NCBI GenBank assembly: GCA_021641225.1
Contig: JAJWXI010000021.1
Span: 1-17,820 of the forward strand
From: Collinsella aerofaciens
GTDB lineage: Bacteria > Actinomycetota > Coriobacteriia > Coriobacteriales > Coriobacteriaceae
DNA: 17,820 bases
Direction of reading: 5' to 3'
Shown: positions 7,610-15,762 of the stretch, in pieces
Numbering within the stretch: position 1 is the stretch's first letter
Layout of the letters: each line of letters begins with the position of its first letter
Program-made: the position numbers and the translations under genes
The notes under the pieces: model-generated
What the model saw: only the letters and a program-made list of their open reading frames with translations
Told to the model about the DNA's origin: nothing
Database searches by the model: none

Positions 7610-8740
7610 TTATCGCTGTTTGAGGCTGTGGACGACTCGGCTTCTAACTGCGTCAACTACGAGTAGCACCAGGGCAAAGACAATGCTGATGGCCGTTCCG
7701 GTGGCAATGCATATGGATGCAGGGTTGCTTTGGGCGACCAGTATGTTTGCAAGCATCGCGTTGAAGATGGGGCGCCAAAGGCTGCTGGTGAGCGACTGCA
7801 TCACATAGAATCCGAGCGTGGCCGCCGATAGGGTGACGATGACGCCTGCGACTCGCGGATTGCTCGAAGTGCTGTGTCGGGTTGCCGCAAAGAGTAAAGA
7901 AACACCGGCAAGGACAAACGATATCAACGAGGTTGATTTGTAGGAGAGGGCGGCCATCACCGTGAGGTTGTCGGTGAAGGAAAGTGTGCCCTCTAGGATG
8001 ATTGTGATTGTCAAAACTGTTATGAGCGACCGCATGCCCAGGGAGCGCACCCTGCCCGAATCCATGGCGTCGGTAACGTCGCGGAGCAGCCCGCCCGCCA
8101 AAAACGCGACAACGTAGGTAGCGGCGCTCATAATCTTCTGGAGCCAAGAAAACTCACCGCCGTTTGCTGAGCTCATGGCGGCCAAATACCCGTTAACAAC
8201 GAATACGAGGATGCCAACGACGATGACAGTCGCCGCGTAGCTCTTCTGGGGCAGCTGACCCTTGGCCAGCCCAAACAGCGGCGCCATGCAGACCGTGGCG
8301 GCGTAGACCCAGATAAACTCGAGCCCCAGGGTGTACCAGTAGTGCGTGACCAGGGAAACGTCGGGAATGGGGGAGATGACCGTGGACCATGCAAGCGCCA
8401 CCAGGCAATAGAACGCTGTCGGAAAGACAACCTTGCCAAGACGCTGCACCGTCCGTTGTATCTGCGACGTCCGGGTCGTCCCATCATTCCAAGCACGCGC
8501 GGCCGAGGCGATGAGAAAATACCCCGAGATCATAAAGAAGACTTCGTTGGCCCAGCAGCCCAGCAAGTTAATAAAACCGAGGACGCCGGAATAGGGGAAG
8601 GCGGCAAACGGTGCGTATTCCGGTATGCCGGCGCAGGCTGCCTGAAAGGCCCACTGAAAGGTGTGGAAAATCGCGATTCCGGCGACCGCGACGAGGCGCA
8701 GCGCTTCGATAGAAATATTGCGTGCGGCTTTGGGCTGCAT
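7610..8740 (-). CDS. Acyltransferase family 3 membrane protein (polysaccharide O-acyltransferase)
   Basis: The 376-residue protein belongs to the AT3 (OafA/WecH/YrhL-type) family, integral membrane enzymes that transfer acyl, usually acetyl, groups from cytoplasmic CoA donors to surface glycans. Its N-terminus has the family opening ISIEALRLVAVAGIAIFH with the conserved histidine at H26, and FFMISGYFL at 68-76 corresponds to the usual FFVLSGFLI. About ten hydrophobic segments fill the rest, for example FIWVYAATVCMAPLFGL and AATVIVVGILVFVVNGYLAA, and it ends with a basic tail RSRVVHSLKQR. The ATG at 8740 has AAAGGAAG five bases upstream. The frame stays open upstream across the divergent promoter region, but that extension is not coding. 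Lying inside a glycosyltransferase island, it probably decorates that glycan. Confidence 0.88.
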   Translation of the reverse strand: MQPKAARNISIEALRLVAVAGIAIFHTFQWAFQAACAGIPEYAPFAAFPYSGVLGFINLLGCWANEVFFMISGYFLIASAARAWNDGTTRTSQIQRTVQRLGKVVFPTAFYCLVALAWSTVISPIPDVSLVTHYWYTLGLEFIWVYAATVCMAPLFGLAKGQLPQKSYAATVIVVGILVFVVNGYLAAMSSANGGEFSWLQKIMSAATYVVAFLAGGLLRDVTDAMDSGRVRSLGMRSLITVLTITIILEGTLSFTDNLTVMAALSYKSTSLISFVLAGVSLLFAATRHSTSSNPRVAGVIVTLSAATLGFYVMQSLTSSLWRPIFNAMLANILVAQSNPASICIATGTAISIVFALVLLVVDAVRSRVVHSLKQR

Positions 8741-8761
8741 GTCTTCCTTTCGTCTCCGGGT

Positions 8762-8785
8762 GCTCCATAGGCTCCATAGATTATA
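8762..8785 (-). promoter_or_regulatory. Acyltransferase -10 box with tandem GCTCCATAG repeat in its leader
   Basis: On the minus strand TATAAT (8785-8780) is a perfect -10; no good -35 is visible 16-18 bases upstream. Directly downstream, two perfect head-to-tail copies of the plus-strand 9-mer GCTCCATAG occupy 8762-8770 and 8771-8779, around the expected transcription start. Confidence 0.45.
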
Positions 8786-8794
8786 TAAACGCCC

Positions 8795-8808
8795 GTCGGC
8801 GCGCCGAC
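8795..8808. promoter_or_regulatory. 14-base perfect palindrome between divergent genes
   Basis: GTCGGCGCGCCGAC reads the same on both strands. It lies 10 bases upstream of the acyltransferase -10 and just upstream of TTTGATACCAT (8811-8821), a plausible extended -10 for the plus-strand glycosyltransferase. A factor bound here could control both directions. In a GC-rich genome a chance palindrome of G and C is possible. Confidence 0.4.
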
Positions 8809-8851
8809 CCTTTGATACCATGAAACGACAGGTATTTCCTAAGGAGCACTT

Positions 8852-9955
8852 TTGTCTACTAACGCCTCTGGCAGCCCTGTTCTGTCGCTGCTTATCCCCA
8901 TCTATAACGTTCAGCGCTATCTGCGCGAGTGCCTCGATTCCGCCGTGGCGCAGACGCTCGAGGACATCGAGATCATCTGCATCAACGACGGTTCTACCGA
9001 TAGCTCGCCGGATATCATCCGCGAGTACATGGAGCGCGACGCACGCGTCAAGATGATCGACAAGGCCAACAGCGGCTACGGCGACTCGATGAACCGCGGT
9101 CTGGAGATGGCGCGTGGCAAGTACGTTGGCATCTTGGAGTCCGATGACTTTATGGCGCCCGACGCACTCGAAAAGCTTGTCTCGGCCGCCGATACCAATA
9201 ATACCGACTTTGCGAAGGCGAACTTTGATTTCTACTGGTCTAAGCCCGAGGAGCGCCGTTCGCTGCACGAGATGTTTAAAGCCAAGGACTGTGGCAAGCC
9301 GGTGCACCCGAGCGATACGACTCAGTTCTTTAAGCAAAAACCGTCGATTTGGTCGGCCGTGTACCGTCGCGATTTTCTTGAGCGCAACGGCATTACTTTC
9401 CTGCCGACTCCGGGGGCATCCTTTCAGGACACGTCATTTGCCTTTAAGGTGATCGCGTGCGCCGATAAGGCTGTTTACCTGCATGATGCCGTGTTGTCGT
9501 ATCGCCAGGACAACGAGAATTCCTCGGTCAATTCTTCGGCTAAGGTCTTTTGCGTCAATACCGAGTATGCCGAGATTGAGCGTTGGATTCGAGAGGATTA
9601 TGCCCGTGACCACGCAAGTGATGACATCGCGCGCATGCTCAAGTTCAATCAGCTCATTAAGTACGATTCGTACATGTGGAACTACGTGCGCCTGGCGCCT
9701 AAGTTCTATAAAGAGTTCCTGGTGCAGATGGCCAAGGAATTTCAGGCGGCCTTGGACGCGGGGGAGTTTTCGCTTGACGACCTCAAGCCGTGGAAGCGCG
9801 CGAATCTCGCTGCCATCCTCAAAGATCCTGAGGGCTGGGTTGACGAGCATCCAAGTTTTGCGACGGATGGTGCCTTGGGGCGTGCTAAGTATTACGCCTC
9901 GGTTGGAGGCCCAGGCGTGGTCGCCGCCTTCCTCATCGAATCGCTGAGGGGGTAG
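8852..9955 (+). CDS. GT2 glycosyltransferase (paralogue A)
   Basis: The 367-residue GT-A glycosyltransferase carries LLIPIYNV at 13-20, the nucleotide-binding NDGSTD at 45-50, and ESDDF at 96-100, whose SDD is the metal-binding DXD equivalent. TPGASFQDTSF stands where the family usually has the catalytic GED motif, so Q-D replaces E-D. The family adds single sugars to capsule- or wall-type glycans; the sugar is unknown. The start is TTG at 8852, fixed by AAGGAG five bases upstream. It leads a two-gene operon, with the next gene 6 bases after its stop. Its N-terminal third is almost identical to the gene at 11077, which also opens with TTG; the two are recent paralogues. Confidence 0.9.
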   Translation: MSTNASGSPVLSLLIPIYNVQRYLRECLDSAVAQTLEDIEIICINDGSTDSSPDIIREYMERDARVKMIDKANSGYGDSMNRGLEMARGKYVGILESDDFMAPDALEKLVSAADTNNTDFAKANFDFYWSKPEERRSLHEMFKAKDCGKPVHPSDTTQFFKQKPSIWSAVYRRDFLERNGITFLPTPGASFQDTSFAFKVIACADKAVYLHDAVLSYRQDNENSSVNSSAKVFCVNTEYAEIERWIREDYARDHASDDIARMLKFNQLIKYDSYMWNYVRLAPKFYKEFLVQMAKEFQAALDAGEFSLDDLKPWKRANLAAILKDPEGWVDEHPSFATDGALGRAKYYASVGGPGVVAAFLIESLRG

Positions 9956-9961
9956 GTCGGC

Positions 9962-11002
9962 ATGGGAGAGGCCTCGTGTCCTAAAGCTACCATTGTCGTC
10001 CCCGTTTACAACTCTGCGCGCTCCATTCAGCGATGCCTCGATTCGCTGCTGGCTCAGTCCGAGCGCTCGATTCATGTTGTCTGCGTCAACGACGGTTCGA
10101 CTGATGATTCGTTGGACGTGTTGCGCCAGATCGCGCAGGCCGACGATCGCGTACTGGTGATTGATCAGGAAAACGCGGGCGTCTCGTGTGCTCGAAATGC
10201 CGGTATCGATGCCGCCGAGGGCGAGACCGTCTTTTTTGTGGACGCCGACGATTATATCGATGCCCAGACGGTCGAGCGCGTGCTGCATGCCATGGAGTCT
10301 GCAGATGCCGAGGCCGCCGTTTTTGGCGGCGTCTGTGAACCTGCCGATGCTGCCCCCAAACGCGTCCAGCAACTCATGAGCCCCAAAGCCGGTACCTTCG
10401 GCGCCCGTGATCCCCAACTGCTGTTCCATTCGAATGCGCAGCCCTATGCCTGCCGTGCGGCTTTTTCGCGCGAGCTGCTCAATCGCGAAGGCATTCGCTT
10501 CGCCCCCGGTTTGGCTTTGGGCGAGGACGTCGTCTTCCAATTTGCGGCTTATGCGCTTGCCCGCAAGACCGTCGTCATGCCGGACAAGTTCTACCACTAC
10601 GTGATGGAGAGCGAATCGGCGACGCATGAGTTCAACAGTGCCGAGGCTCGCGCCAAAAAGCTTGACGCCCACATGAGGATGCTCGAGGAGGTCTTGGAGG
10701 ACTGGTCGGCCTACGGTCTTTTGGATCTGTGTCCCGGCGAGCTGATAACTTGGTTTTTGGACCTCATTGTGTTCGACCTGGCGCGCTTGGATGCCGATGA
10801 CTTCCATCGCGTGGCGGCTCGCGTCAACATGGACCTCACGACGTTTTTGGGAACGGAGTGGGCGGATATGCCTGCTAAGGGCGCCGTTCGCCGTGTTGCC
10901 CACAAGCTCGTTGCGGCGACCTCGGGCGTTTCGATGGCAAACGCCACGCTGTTCTATCTTTCGACTCGCGGTCTCAAAGCCTGCCTGGAGCGCTTTATCT
11001 AA
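9962..11002 (+). CDS. GT2 glycosyltransferase
   Basis: The 346-residue protein shows IVVPVYN at 11-17, VNDGSTDDS at 42-50, ENAGVSCARNAGI at 70-82, FFVDADDYID at 91-100 with the metal-binding DADD, and LALGEDVVFQF at 184-194 as the catalytic GED motif. This is the standard arrangement of capsular-polysaccharide GT2 enzymes, followed by a helical C-terminal region that probably touches membrane lipid or acceptor. The ATG follows the previous stop by six bases, with a GAGGGGGTAGG ribosome site inside the end of that gene, so the two are cotranscribed and probably translationally linked. Donor and acceptor cannot be deduced. It is distinct from both neighbouring paralogues, keeping the normal GED motif where they have QD. 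Confidence 0.9.
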   Translation: MGEASCPKATIVVPVYNSARSIQRCLDSLLAQSERSIHVVCVNDGSTDDSLDVLRQIAQADDRVLVIDQENAGVSCARNAGIDAAEGETVFFVDADDYIDAQTVERVLHAMESADAEAAVFGGVCEPADAAPKRVQQLMSPKAGTFGARDPQLLFHSNAQPYACRAAFSRELLNREGIRFAPGLALGEDVVFQFAAYALARKTVVMPDKFYHYVMESESATHEFNSAEARAKKLDAHMRMLEEVLEDWSAYGLLDLCPGELITWFLDLIVFDLARLDADDFHRVAARVNMDLTTFLGTEWADMPAKGAVRRVAHKLVAATSGVSMANATLFYLSTRGLKACLERFI

Positions 11003-11033
11003 TTCCAAGCGCTGCCGTCCGCCGCGACCCGGC

Positions 11034-11042
11034 TGCTAAAAT
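11034..11042 (+). promoter_or_regulatory. Extended -10 promoter of the second glycosyltransferase operon
   Basis: TGCTAAAAT matches the extended -10 form TGnTATAAT. It lies 35 bases before the TTG start at 11077, giving a leader near 28 bases. No clear -35 is seen, as expected for extended -10 promoters. CGACCC stands just upstream of this box and also just upstream of the candidate -10 at 8811-8821 of the paralogous gene. Confidence 0.5.
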
Positions 11043-11076
11043 AACCCTGTTACACGCTATTCAACAGGAGGTTCTC

Positions 11077-12195
11077 TTGCAGAACTCTGATACCCCTAAA
11101 GTTTCGCTGCTTGTTCCCATCTGCAATGTTGAGCGCTACCTGCGCGAGTGCCTCGATTCTGCCGTGGCGCAGACGCTCAAGGACATCGAGATCATCTGCA
11201 TCAACGACGGATCCACCGACAGTTCGCCGGATATCATCCGCGAGTACATGGAGCGCGATGCGCGTGTGAAGATGATCGACAAGGCCAACAGCGGCTACGG
11301 CGACTCGATGAACCGCGGCCTGGAGATGGCACGCGGCGAGTACGTGGGCATCCTGGAGTCCGATGACTTTATGTTTGAGGATTCGCTCCAAAAGCTGGTA
11401 GCCAAGGCAGACGCCGAGCATGCCGATGTGGTTAAAGGCGATTTCTACCTGTACTGGTCTACGCCCGCCGAGCGCCGTGAGCTGTTTGGGATTATCGACG
11501 AGCATATGACGGGTGCGGCGTATCGTCCCGTCGATCGTCCGGGCATCTTCTACCGCAAGCCTTCCATTTGGTCGGCCATCTATCGCCGCGAGTTCCTTAA
11601 CGACAATCAGATTCGGTTCCTTCCCACGCCGGGGGCGTCGTATCAGGACGCGGGCTTTAACTTTAAAGTCTGGGCGTGCGCCGAGCGTGCCGCGTTTATT
11701 GCGGATCCCATTTTGTGCTATCGCCAGGACAACGAGAAGAGCTCCGTTAATTCGCCCAACAAGGTGTTTTGCGTATGCGACGAATATGCCGAGATGCAGC
11801 GCTTTTTGGACATGCGCCCCGAGCTTAAGACTCAGCTCCAGGGCATTTTAATGCGCATGAAGGTCGATACCTATCGTTGGAATGACGAGCGTCTGATCGA
11901 TGAGCTGCGCGAGCAGTTTTGGGAGAAGGCCTCGCCCGAGCTCAAGGCCGATTGGGACGCCGGCCGCTTTGACCTGTCATTGTTCGACCCGCGCGGCGAG
12001 ACTGATCTGCGCCTGATGGTCAAATCGCCCCGTGCCTACATCGATTCGCGTTTTGACTTTAAGAAACCGGGCAAGCTCAATACGTTTAAGCACTACTTTA
12101 AGATCGGCGGCCTGCCGCTGGTCTGGCGCGTGCTGACGTATCAGCGCACCTACGGCGATAACCCGCATCCCGACGATGTGCCGGCGGCACAGTAG
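11077..12195 (+). CDS. GT2 glycosyltransferase (paralogue B)
   Basis: The 372-residue paralogue of the gene at 8852 has LLVPICNV at 11-18, NDGSTD at 43-48 and ESDDF at 94-98. It has the same altered base motif, TPGASYQDAGF, and a shared C-terminal stretch CYRQDNEKSSVNS. TTG at 11077 is the start, with CAGGAGG a few bases upstream. The N-terminal 80 codons after residue 20 are nearly the same as paralogue A even at the DNA level, while acceptor-side sequences diverge, which suggests the same donor sugar but different acceptors. It heads an operon with the genes at 12208 and 13276. The C-terminal third has a basic, aromatic end (FKKPGKLNTFKHYFK). The substrate is unknown. Confidence 0.9.
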   Translation: MQNSDTPKVSLLVPICNVERYLRECLDSAVAQTLKDIEIICINDGSTDSSPDIIREYMERDARVKMIDKANSGYGDSMNRGLEMARGEYVGILESDDFMFEDSLQKLVAKADAEHADVVKGDFYLYWSTPAERRELFGIIDEHMTGAAYRPVDRPGIFYRKPSIWSAIYRREFLNDNQIRFLPTPGASYQDAGFNFKVWACAERAAFIADPILCYRQDNEKSSVNSPNKVFCVCDEYAEMQRFLDMRPELKTQLQGILMRMKVDTYRWNDERLIDELREQFWEKASPELKADWDAGRFDLSLFDPRGETDLRLMVKSPRAYIDSRFDFKKPGKLNTFKHYFKIGGLPLVWRVLTYQRTYGDNPHPDDVPAAQ

Positions 12196-12207
12196 GAGTG
12201 TTTGACT

Positions 12208-13275
12208 ATGGCTACCCCTAAGATTTCCGTTGTCGTTCCCATCTATAAGGTGGAGGAGTGCCTGGCATGGTGCCTGGACTCCCTGATTGCGCAGGACATG
12301 CCCGATTGGGAGGGCGTGCTGGTCAACGATGGCTCGCCGGACGGATCGCGCGACATCGCGGTTGTCTACTGCGAAAAGGACGCACGCTTTACTCTGGTTG
12401 ATAAGCCCAACGGCGGCCTGTCGAGTGCGCGCAATGCGGGTATCGCCACGTCCACGGCACCTATCGTCGCGTTCTTGGATTCCGACGACCGGTTTACGCC
12501 CGATGCATGCCGCGTGATCGTCGATGCCTTTGAGCGTGAGGATTGCGACGTTTTGACCTTTGGCGCTAACCCGTATCCGTTAGAGGCGGGGTATCCGTGG
12601 CTTAACTATGTGTTGAGCCCACGCGATGTGTCATTTGAGGGCTATAGCTCGGACTTGCTGTTTAAGGAAGCGTCTCGCCCCTTTGCATGGCGCACCGCCT
12701 GCAAGCGTGAGTTTTTGCTGGGCAACGGGATTGTGTTCGATGAAACCGTCAAGTATGGCGAGGACCAGGTCTTCGATTTTGCCGTGTATGGTCGCTCTCG
12801 CAAGACCGCGCTTATCTCGAACAGGCTGTACGACTACCGTGTGGCGCGCAAGGGCTCGCTCATGGATACTATGCGCTATGACGACGAGACGCGCCTGCTG
12901 GAGCATGTGAAGATTTACGCTGCGGTGCTGGCTGACTGGCAGCGAGACAGTCTCGATGCTCAGCATGCCGAGGACCTGGCGTACTTCCTGTGCGATCTGG
13001 TGCTGTATGACGCGCTTAGGTTGCTGGGCGCGAACTGCGGCAAGGTGATTTCCGCCGTTGCTGACGCGCTCGCCGGCTCTGCCGTGAGTTGCGATGCCGC
13101 GCTCGCACAATGTGCTCCCTCTGTCGCTGCCATGGTGCGCGCAGCGCTCGCCGATAATACTCCTAGCGCTCGTACGTGCAAAAAGCTCATGTTCGATTAC
13201 GACGTCTTGAGGTTTGGGCGCTTGGGCGCGTGCAAGCGTATGGCCGCGAATGCCCTGGGAAAGCGAGAAGTGTAG
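12208..13275 (+). CDS. GT2 glycosyltransferase
   Basis: The 355-residue GT-A enzyme has VVVPIYKV at 8-15, VNDGSPDGS at 39-47, KPNGGLSSARNAGIA at 66-80, FLDSDDRF at 89-96 with the metal-binding DSDD, and VKYGEDQVFDF as the catalytic GED motif. The ATG at 12208 is preferred because AGGAG lies nine bases upstream; an in-frame TTG two codons earlier is too close to it. It is 12 bases after the previous gene and directly abuts the next, whose ATG follows this stop without a gap, so the three genes form one transcription unit. The alanine-rich C-terminal 80 residues are helical. Sugar specificity is unknown. Confidence 0.9.
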   Translation: MATPKISVVVPIYKVEECLAWCLDSLIAQDMPDWEGVLVNDGSPDGSRDIAVVYCEKDARFTLVDKPNGGLSSARNAGIATSTAPIVAFLDSDDRFTPDACRVIVDAFEREDCDVLTFGANPYPLEAGYPWLNYVLSPRDVSFEGYSSDLLFKEASRPFAWRTACKREFLLGNGIVFDETVKYGEDQVFDFAVYGRSRKTALISNRLYDYRVARKGSLMDTMRYDDETRLLEHVKIYAAVLADWQRDSLDAQHAEDLAYFLCDLVLYDALRLLGANCGKVISAVADALAGSAVSCDAALAQCAPSVAAMVRAALADNTPSARTCKKLMFDYDVLRFGRLGACKRMAANALGKREV

Positions 13276-15762
13276 ATGAGTATCAAGCGTTTGGCGCTTT
13301 GCCGCAGCCAGGGTCGTCTGTTCGTCCTACTTCGCTTTGCCGGCAAGGATGTCGCGGAGATTATTGAGTGCGAGGGTTCCCAGGCTTTTGCCCACGCGAT
13401 GACCAATGGTGCCAGCGTGCCGTCGTTGGCGCTCCCGGTCGATCATGGCCGCGTGCTGGCACTTTGCCCCTCGGTTGCCGATTACGAGCGCGAGCTCGCC
13501 GTCTTGGTGCTGCCGTTTTTGGATGGCTCTGCAATCGATGCTGCATTTGTGTCCGGTGGCCAAAAGCTTGGCTCCATTCGCCTCGATAGCCGCGTGGCCA
13601 AGCTGGAATCCAAGGTTAACTACAAAGCAAAGCCTGCGCCGTGTGCGCTTATCCGCGACGCGCAGCGTGGCGAATGCTGCGGTCGCTACGAAATCGATGC
13701 CATTCGCTATTTGCCGGCAGACGCCGGCGCGGTGTGGCGCTATGAGGTTACCTGGGCGGGAGACCCCCAGTGCACCCCTGAGTTCCAGATCTTCGATACG
13801 CATATGAACGCCATCGATGTTACCGTGCATGTTTTTGAATCGCAGGTTGACGTGCCGCAGCAGAACGGATGCCGCGTCAATAAAACGTATCTGAGCGTTG
13901 AGATGCCTCAGGATATACGAGATTTTGTCACGATTGCGGCTGACCCCACGGGCCTAATCCAGAGCGGGTTTTGCGCTATGGACGGTCGCCTGTACAACGG
14001 CATGGTCGACGACAGTTGGAGCCGCATGAAGGACGCGCGTGCAGACGACGCAGCTTATCGACGTTGGTTTGAGCAGCATCGCGCAAAGCCGGGCGATTTG
14101 GCGTGCCAGCGTGTCGCTTCGGCGGCCTTTGCCTATAGGCCGCTCGTGAGCATTGTGGTGCCGTGCTACAAGACTGATCGGGTCTACCTGCGCGAGCTGC
14201 TGGATTCGGTGCTAGCCCAGAGCTATGACAACTGGGAATTGCTGCTGATGGATGCCTCGCCTGAATGGGATGCGGTGGCCAATCTTGCGGCCGACGCCAA
14301 TGACGAGCGCGTTCGCCGCATCGAGTTGCCCGGCAACGGCGGCATTGTGGTCAACACCAACGCGGGTATCGAGCAAGCGACGGGCGACTACATCGCGTTC
14401 TTGGACCATGACGACATTCTGGAACTGGACGCGTTATTCCACTATGTTGCCGCGCTGAACAAGGCTGCCGAGGGCGAGCGTCCCCAGGTCCTGTTCTGCG
14501 ACGAGGACATGTTCCAGAAAACGGGGGAGTGGGGCCAGCCGGTCTTTAAGACTAAGCTCAACGTCGACCTGCTCTATAGCCATAACTGCGTGACGCATTT
14601 CCTGATGGTGGGGAAGGCGCTCATCGATCACATTGGTACGTCTCCAGAAGACGTTGCGGGTGCCCAGGATTACGACCTGACGCTTCGCTGCCTTGCAGCG
14701 GGTGCGCGGTTTGAGCATGTCGCGCACGTGCTGTATCACTGGCGCGTTCATCCTGGATCGACCGCCGATGGCTCTGCTGATAGCAAGCCGTATGCTATTG
14801 AAGCCGGGCGCCTTGCGCTTCAGCGTCACTTTAACGCGCTGGGCATTTGCGGAACAGTCGAGGAGACCGAGACGCCGTTTGTCTACCGCATGCGCTATGC
14901 GCTGCCGGAGCCTGCGCCGTTGGTGAGCATTGTGATCCCCACCAAGGATCACATTGAGACGCTCGACGCCTGTGTGATGTCGATCGCCCAGAAGGCAACG
15001 TATGCCAACTACGAGATCGTCTTGGTGGAGAATAACAGCGAAGCCCCGGAGACGTTTGCGTATTACGAAACCCTGCCAGAGCGCGTGACCGCAGCATCCG
15101 AAGGCAAGGGCATCGCACACGTTGTGTACTGGCCGGGCGAGTTCAATTACTCCCAGATCATCAACTTTGGCGTTGAGCATGCCAAGGGCGACTATCTGCT
15201 GCTGCTCAACAACGATACCGAGGTCATAAGCCCTGACTTTATCGAAGAGATGATGGGGTATCTGCAGCGTCCCGATGCGGGCGTGGTGGGCGCCAAGCTC
15301 TATTTTGCCGATCATCTGGTGCAACATGCCGGCATTGTGGTTGGTGTGCGTGGCGCACTTGCCCATGCCAACCAGGACTTCTCGGCAAAGCGCGAGGGCT
15401 ATCTTGCCCGCGCTGTGCGCCCGGGCAACTTTAGTGCCGTGACGGGCGCCTGTCAGATGGTCCGCCGCGACGTATTTGAGCAGGTCGGAGGCTATAACGA
15501 GGAATTCGCCGTCGGCTTTAACGACGCAGACTTTTGCCTGCGCGTGTGGGAGGCGGGCTACCGCACCATCTTTACGCCCTATGCCGAGCTGTACCACTAC
15601 GAGTTCACCTCGCGCGGCAGGGAAGAGGCCAACGAGGAAAAGCTGCGCCGCTGGAAACGCGAACAGGCGCTGTTTATGCAGCGCTGGCCGGAGTTCTTCC
15701 TCGATGCCGACCCGTGGCTCGGACCAAACCTGTCCTTCGACAGTGAGTACTTCTCGCTTTAG
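13276..15762 (+). CDS. Large two-domain GT2 glycosyltransferase
   Basis: The 828-residue protein has an N-terminal region of about 285 residues without clear motifs, then two GT2 domains in tandem. Domain 1 begins PLVSIVVPCYK at 289 and has FLDHDD (DHDD at 377-380). Domain 2 begins PLVSIVIPTK at 548 and has LLNNDTE (N645-D647) and GFNDADFCLR at 747-756, the catalytic ND-DF motif of rhamnosyltransferase-like enzymes. Such bifunctional enzymes add two sugars in turn or extend a repeating unit of rhamnan or O-antigen type. Domain 1 lacks an obvious GED motif but has GAQDYDLTLR in the equivalent place. The ATG abuts the previous stop, indicating translational coupling. Its stop overlaps the stop of the opposite-strand ATPase gene by four bases. 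It is the last gene of the operon. Confidence 0.9.
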   Translation: MSIKRLALCRSQGRLFVLLRFAGKDVAEIIECEGSQAFAHAMTNGASVPSLALPVDHGRVLALCPSVADYERELAVLVLPFLDGSAIDAAFVSGGQKLGSIRLDSRVAKLESKVNYKAKPAPCALIRDAQRGECCGRYEIDAIRYLPADAGAVWRYEVTWAGDPQCTPEFQIFDTHMNAIDVTVHVFESQVDVPQQNGCRVNKTYLSVEMPQDIRDFVTIAADPTGLIQSGFCAMDGRLYNGMVDDSWSRMKDARADDAAYRRWFEQHRAKPGDLACQRVASAAFAYRPLVSIVVPCYKTDRVYLRELLDSVLAQSYDNWELLLMDASPEWDAVANLAADANDERVRRIELPGNGGIVVNTNAGIEQATGDYIAFLDHDDILELDALFHYVAALNKAAEGERPQVLFCDEDMFQKTGEWGQPVFKTKLNVDLLYSHNCVTHFLMVGKALIDHIGTSPEDVAGAQDYDLTLRCLAAGARFEHVAHVLYHWRVHPGSTADGSADSKPYAIEAGRLALQRHFNALGICGTVEETETPFVYRMRYALPEPAPLVSIVIPTKDHIETLDACVMSIAQKATYANYEIVLVENNSEAPETFAYYETLPERVTAASEGKGIAHVVYWPGEFNYSQIINFGVEHAKGDYLLLLNNDTEVISPDFIEEMMGYLQRPDAGVVGAKLYFADHLVQHAGIVVGVRGALAHANQDFSAKREGYLARAVRPGNFSAVTGACQMVRRDVFEQVGGYNEEFAVGFNDADFCLRVWEAGYRTIFTPYAELYHYEFTSRGREEANEEKLRRWKREQALFMQRWPEFFLDADPWLGPNLSFDSEYFSL

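Noticed and set aside
8741..9337. N-terminal extension of the acyltransferase frame
   Set aside because: The frame is open upstream, but it crosses the divergent promoter and runs antisense to a glycosyltransferase. The ATG at 8740 has a good ribosome site and the standard AT3 opening.
9434..11008. A 524-codon minus-strand open frame
   Set aside because: It is antisense to two well-supported glycosyltransferases, with no ribosome site and no recognisable motifs.
14434..15597. A 387-codon minus-strand open frame
   Set aside because: It lies opposite the double GT2 gene, whose motifs are intact; a codon-bias shadow.
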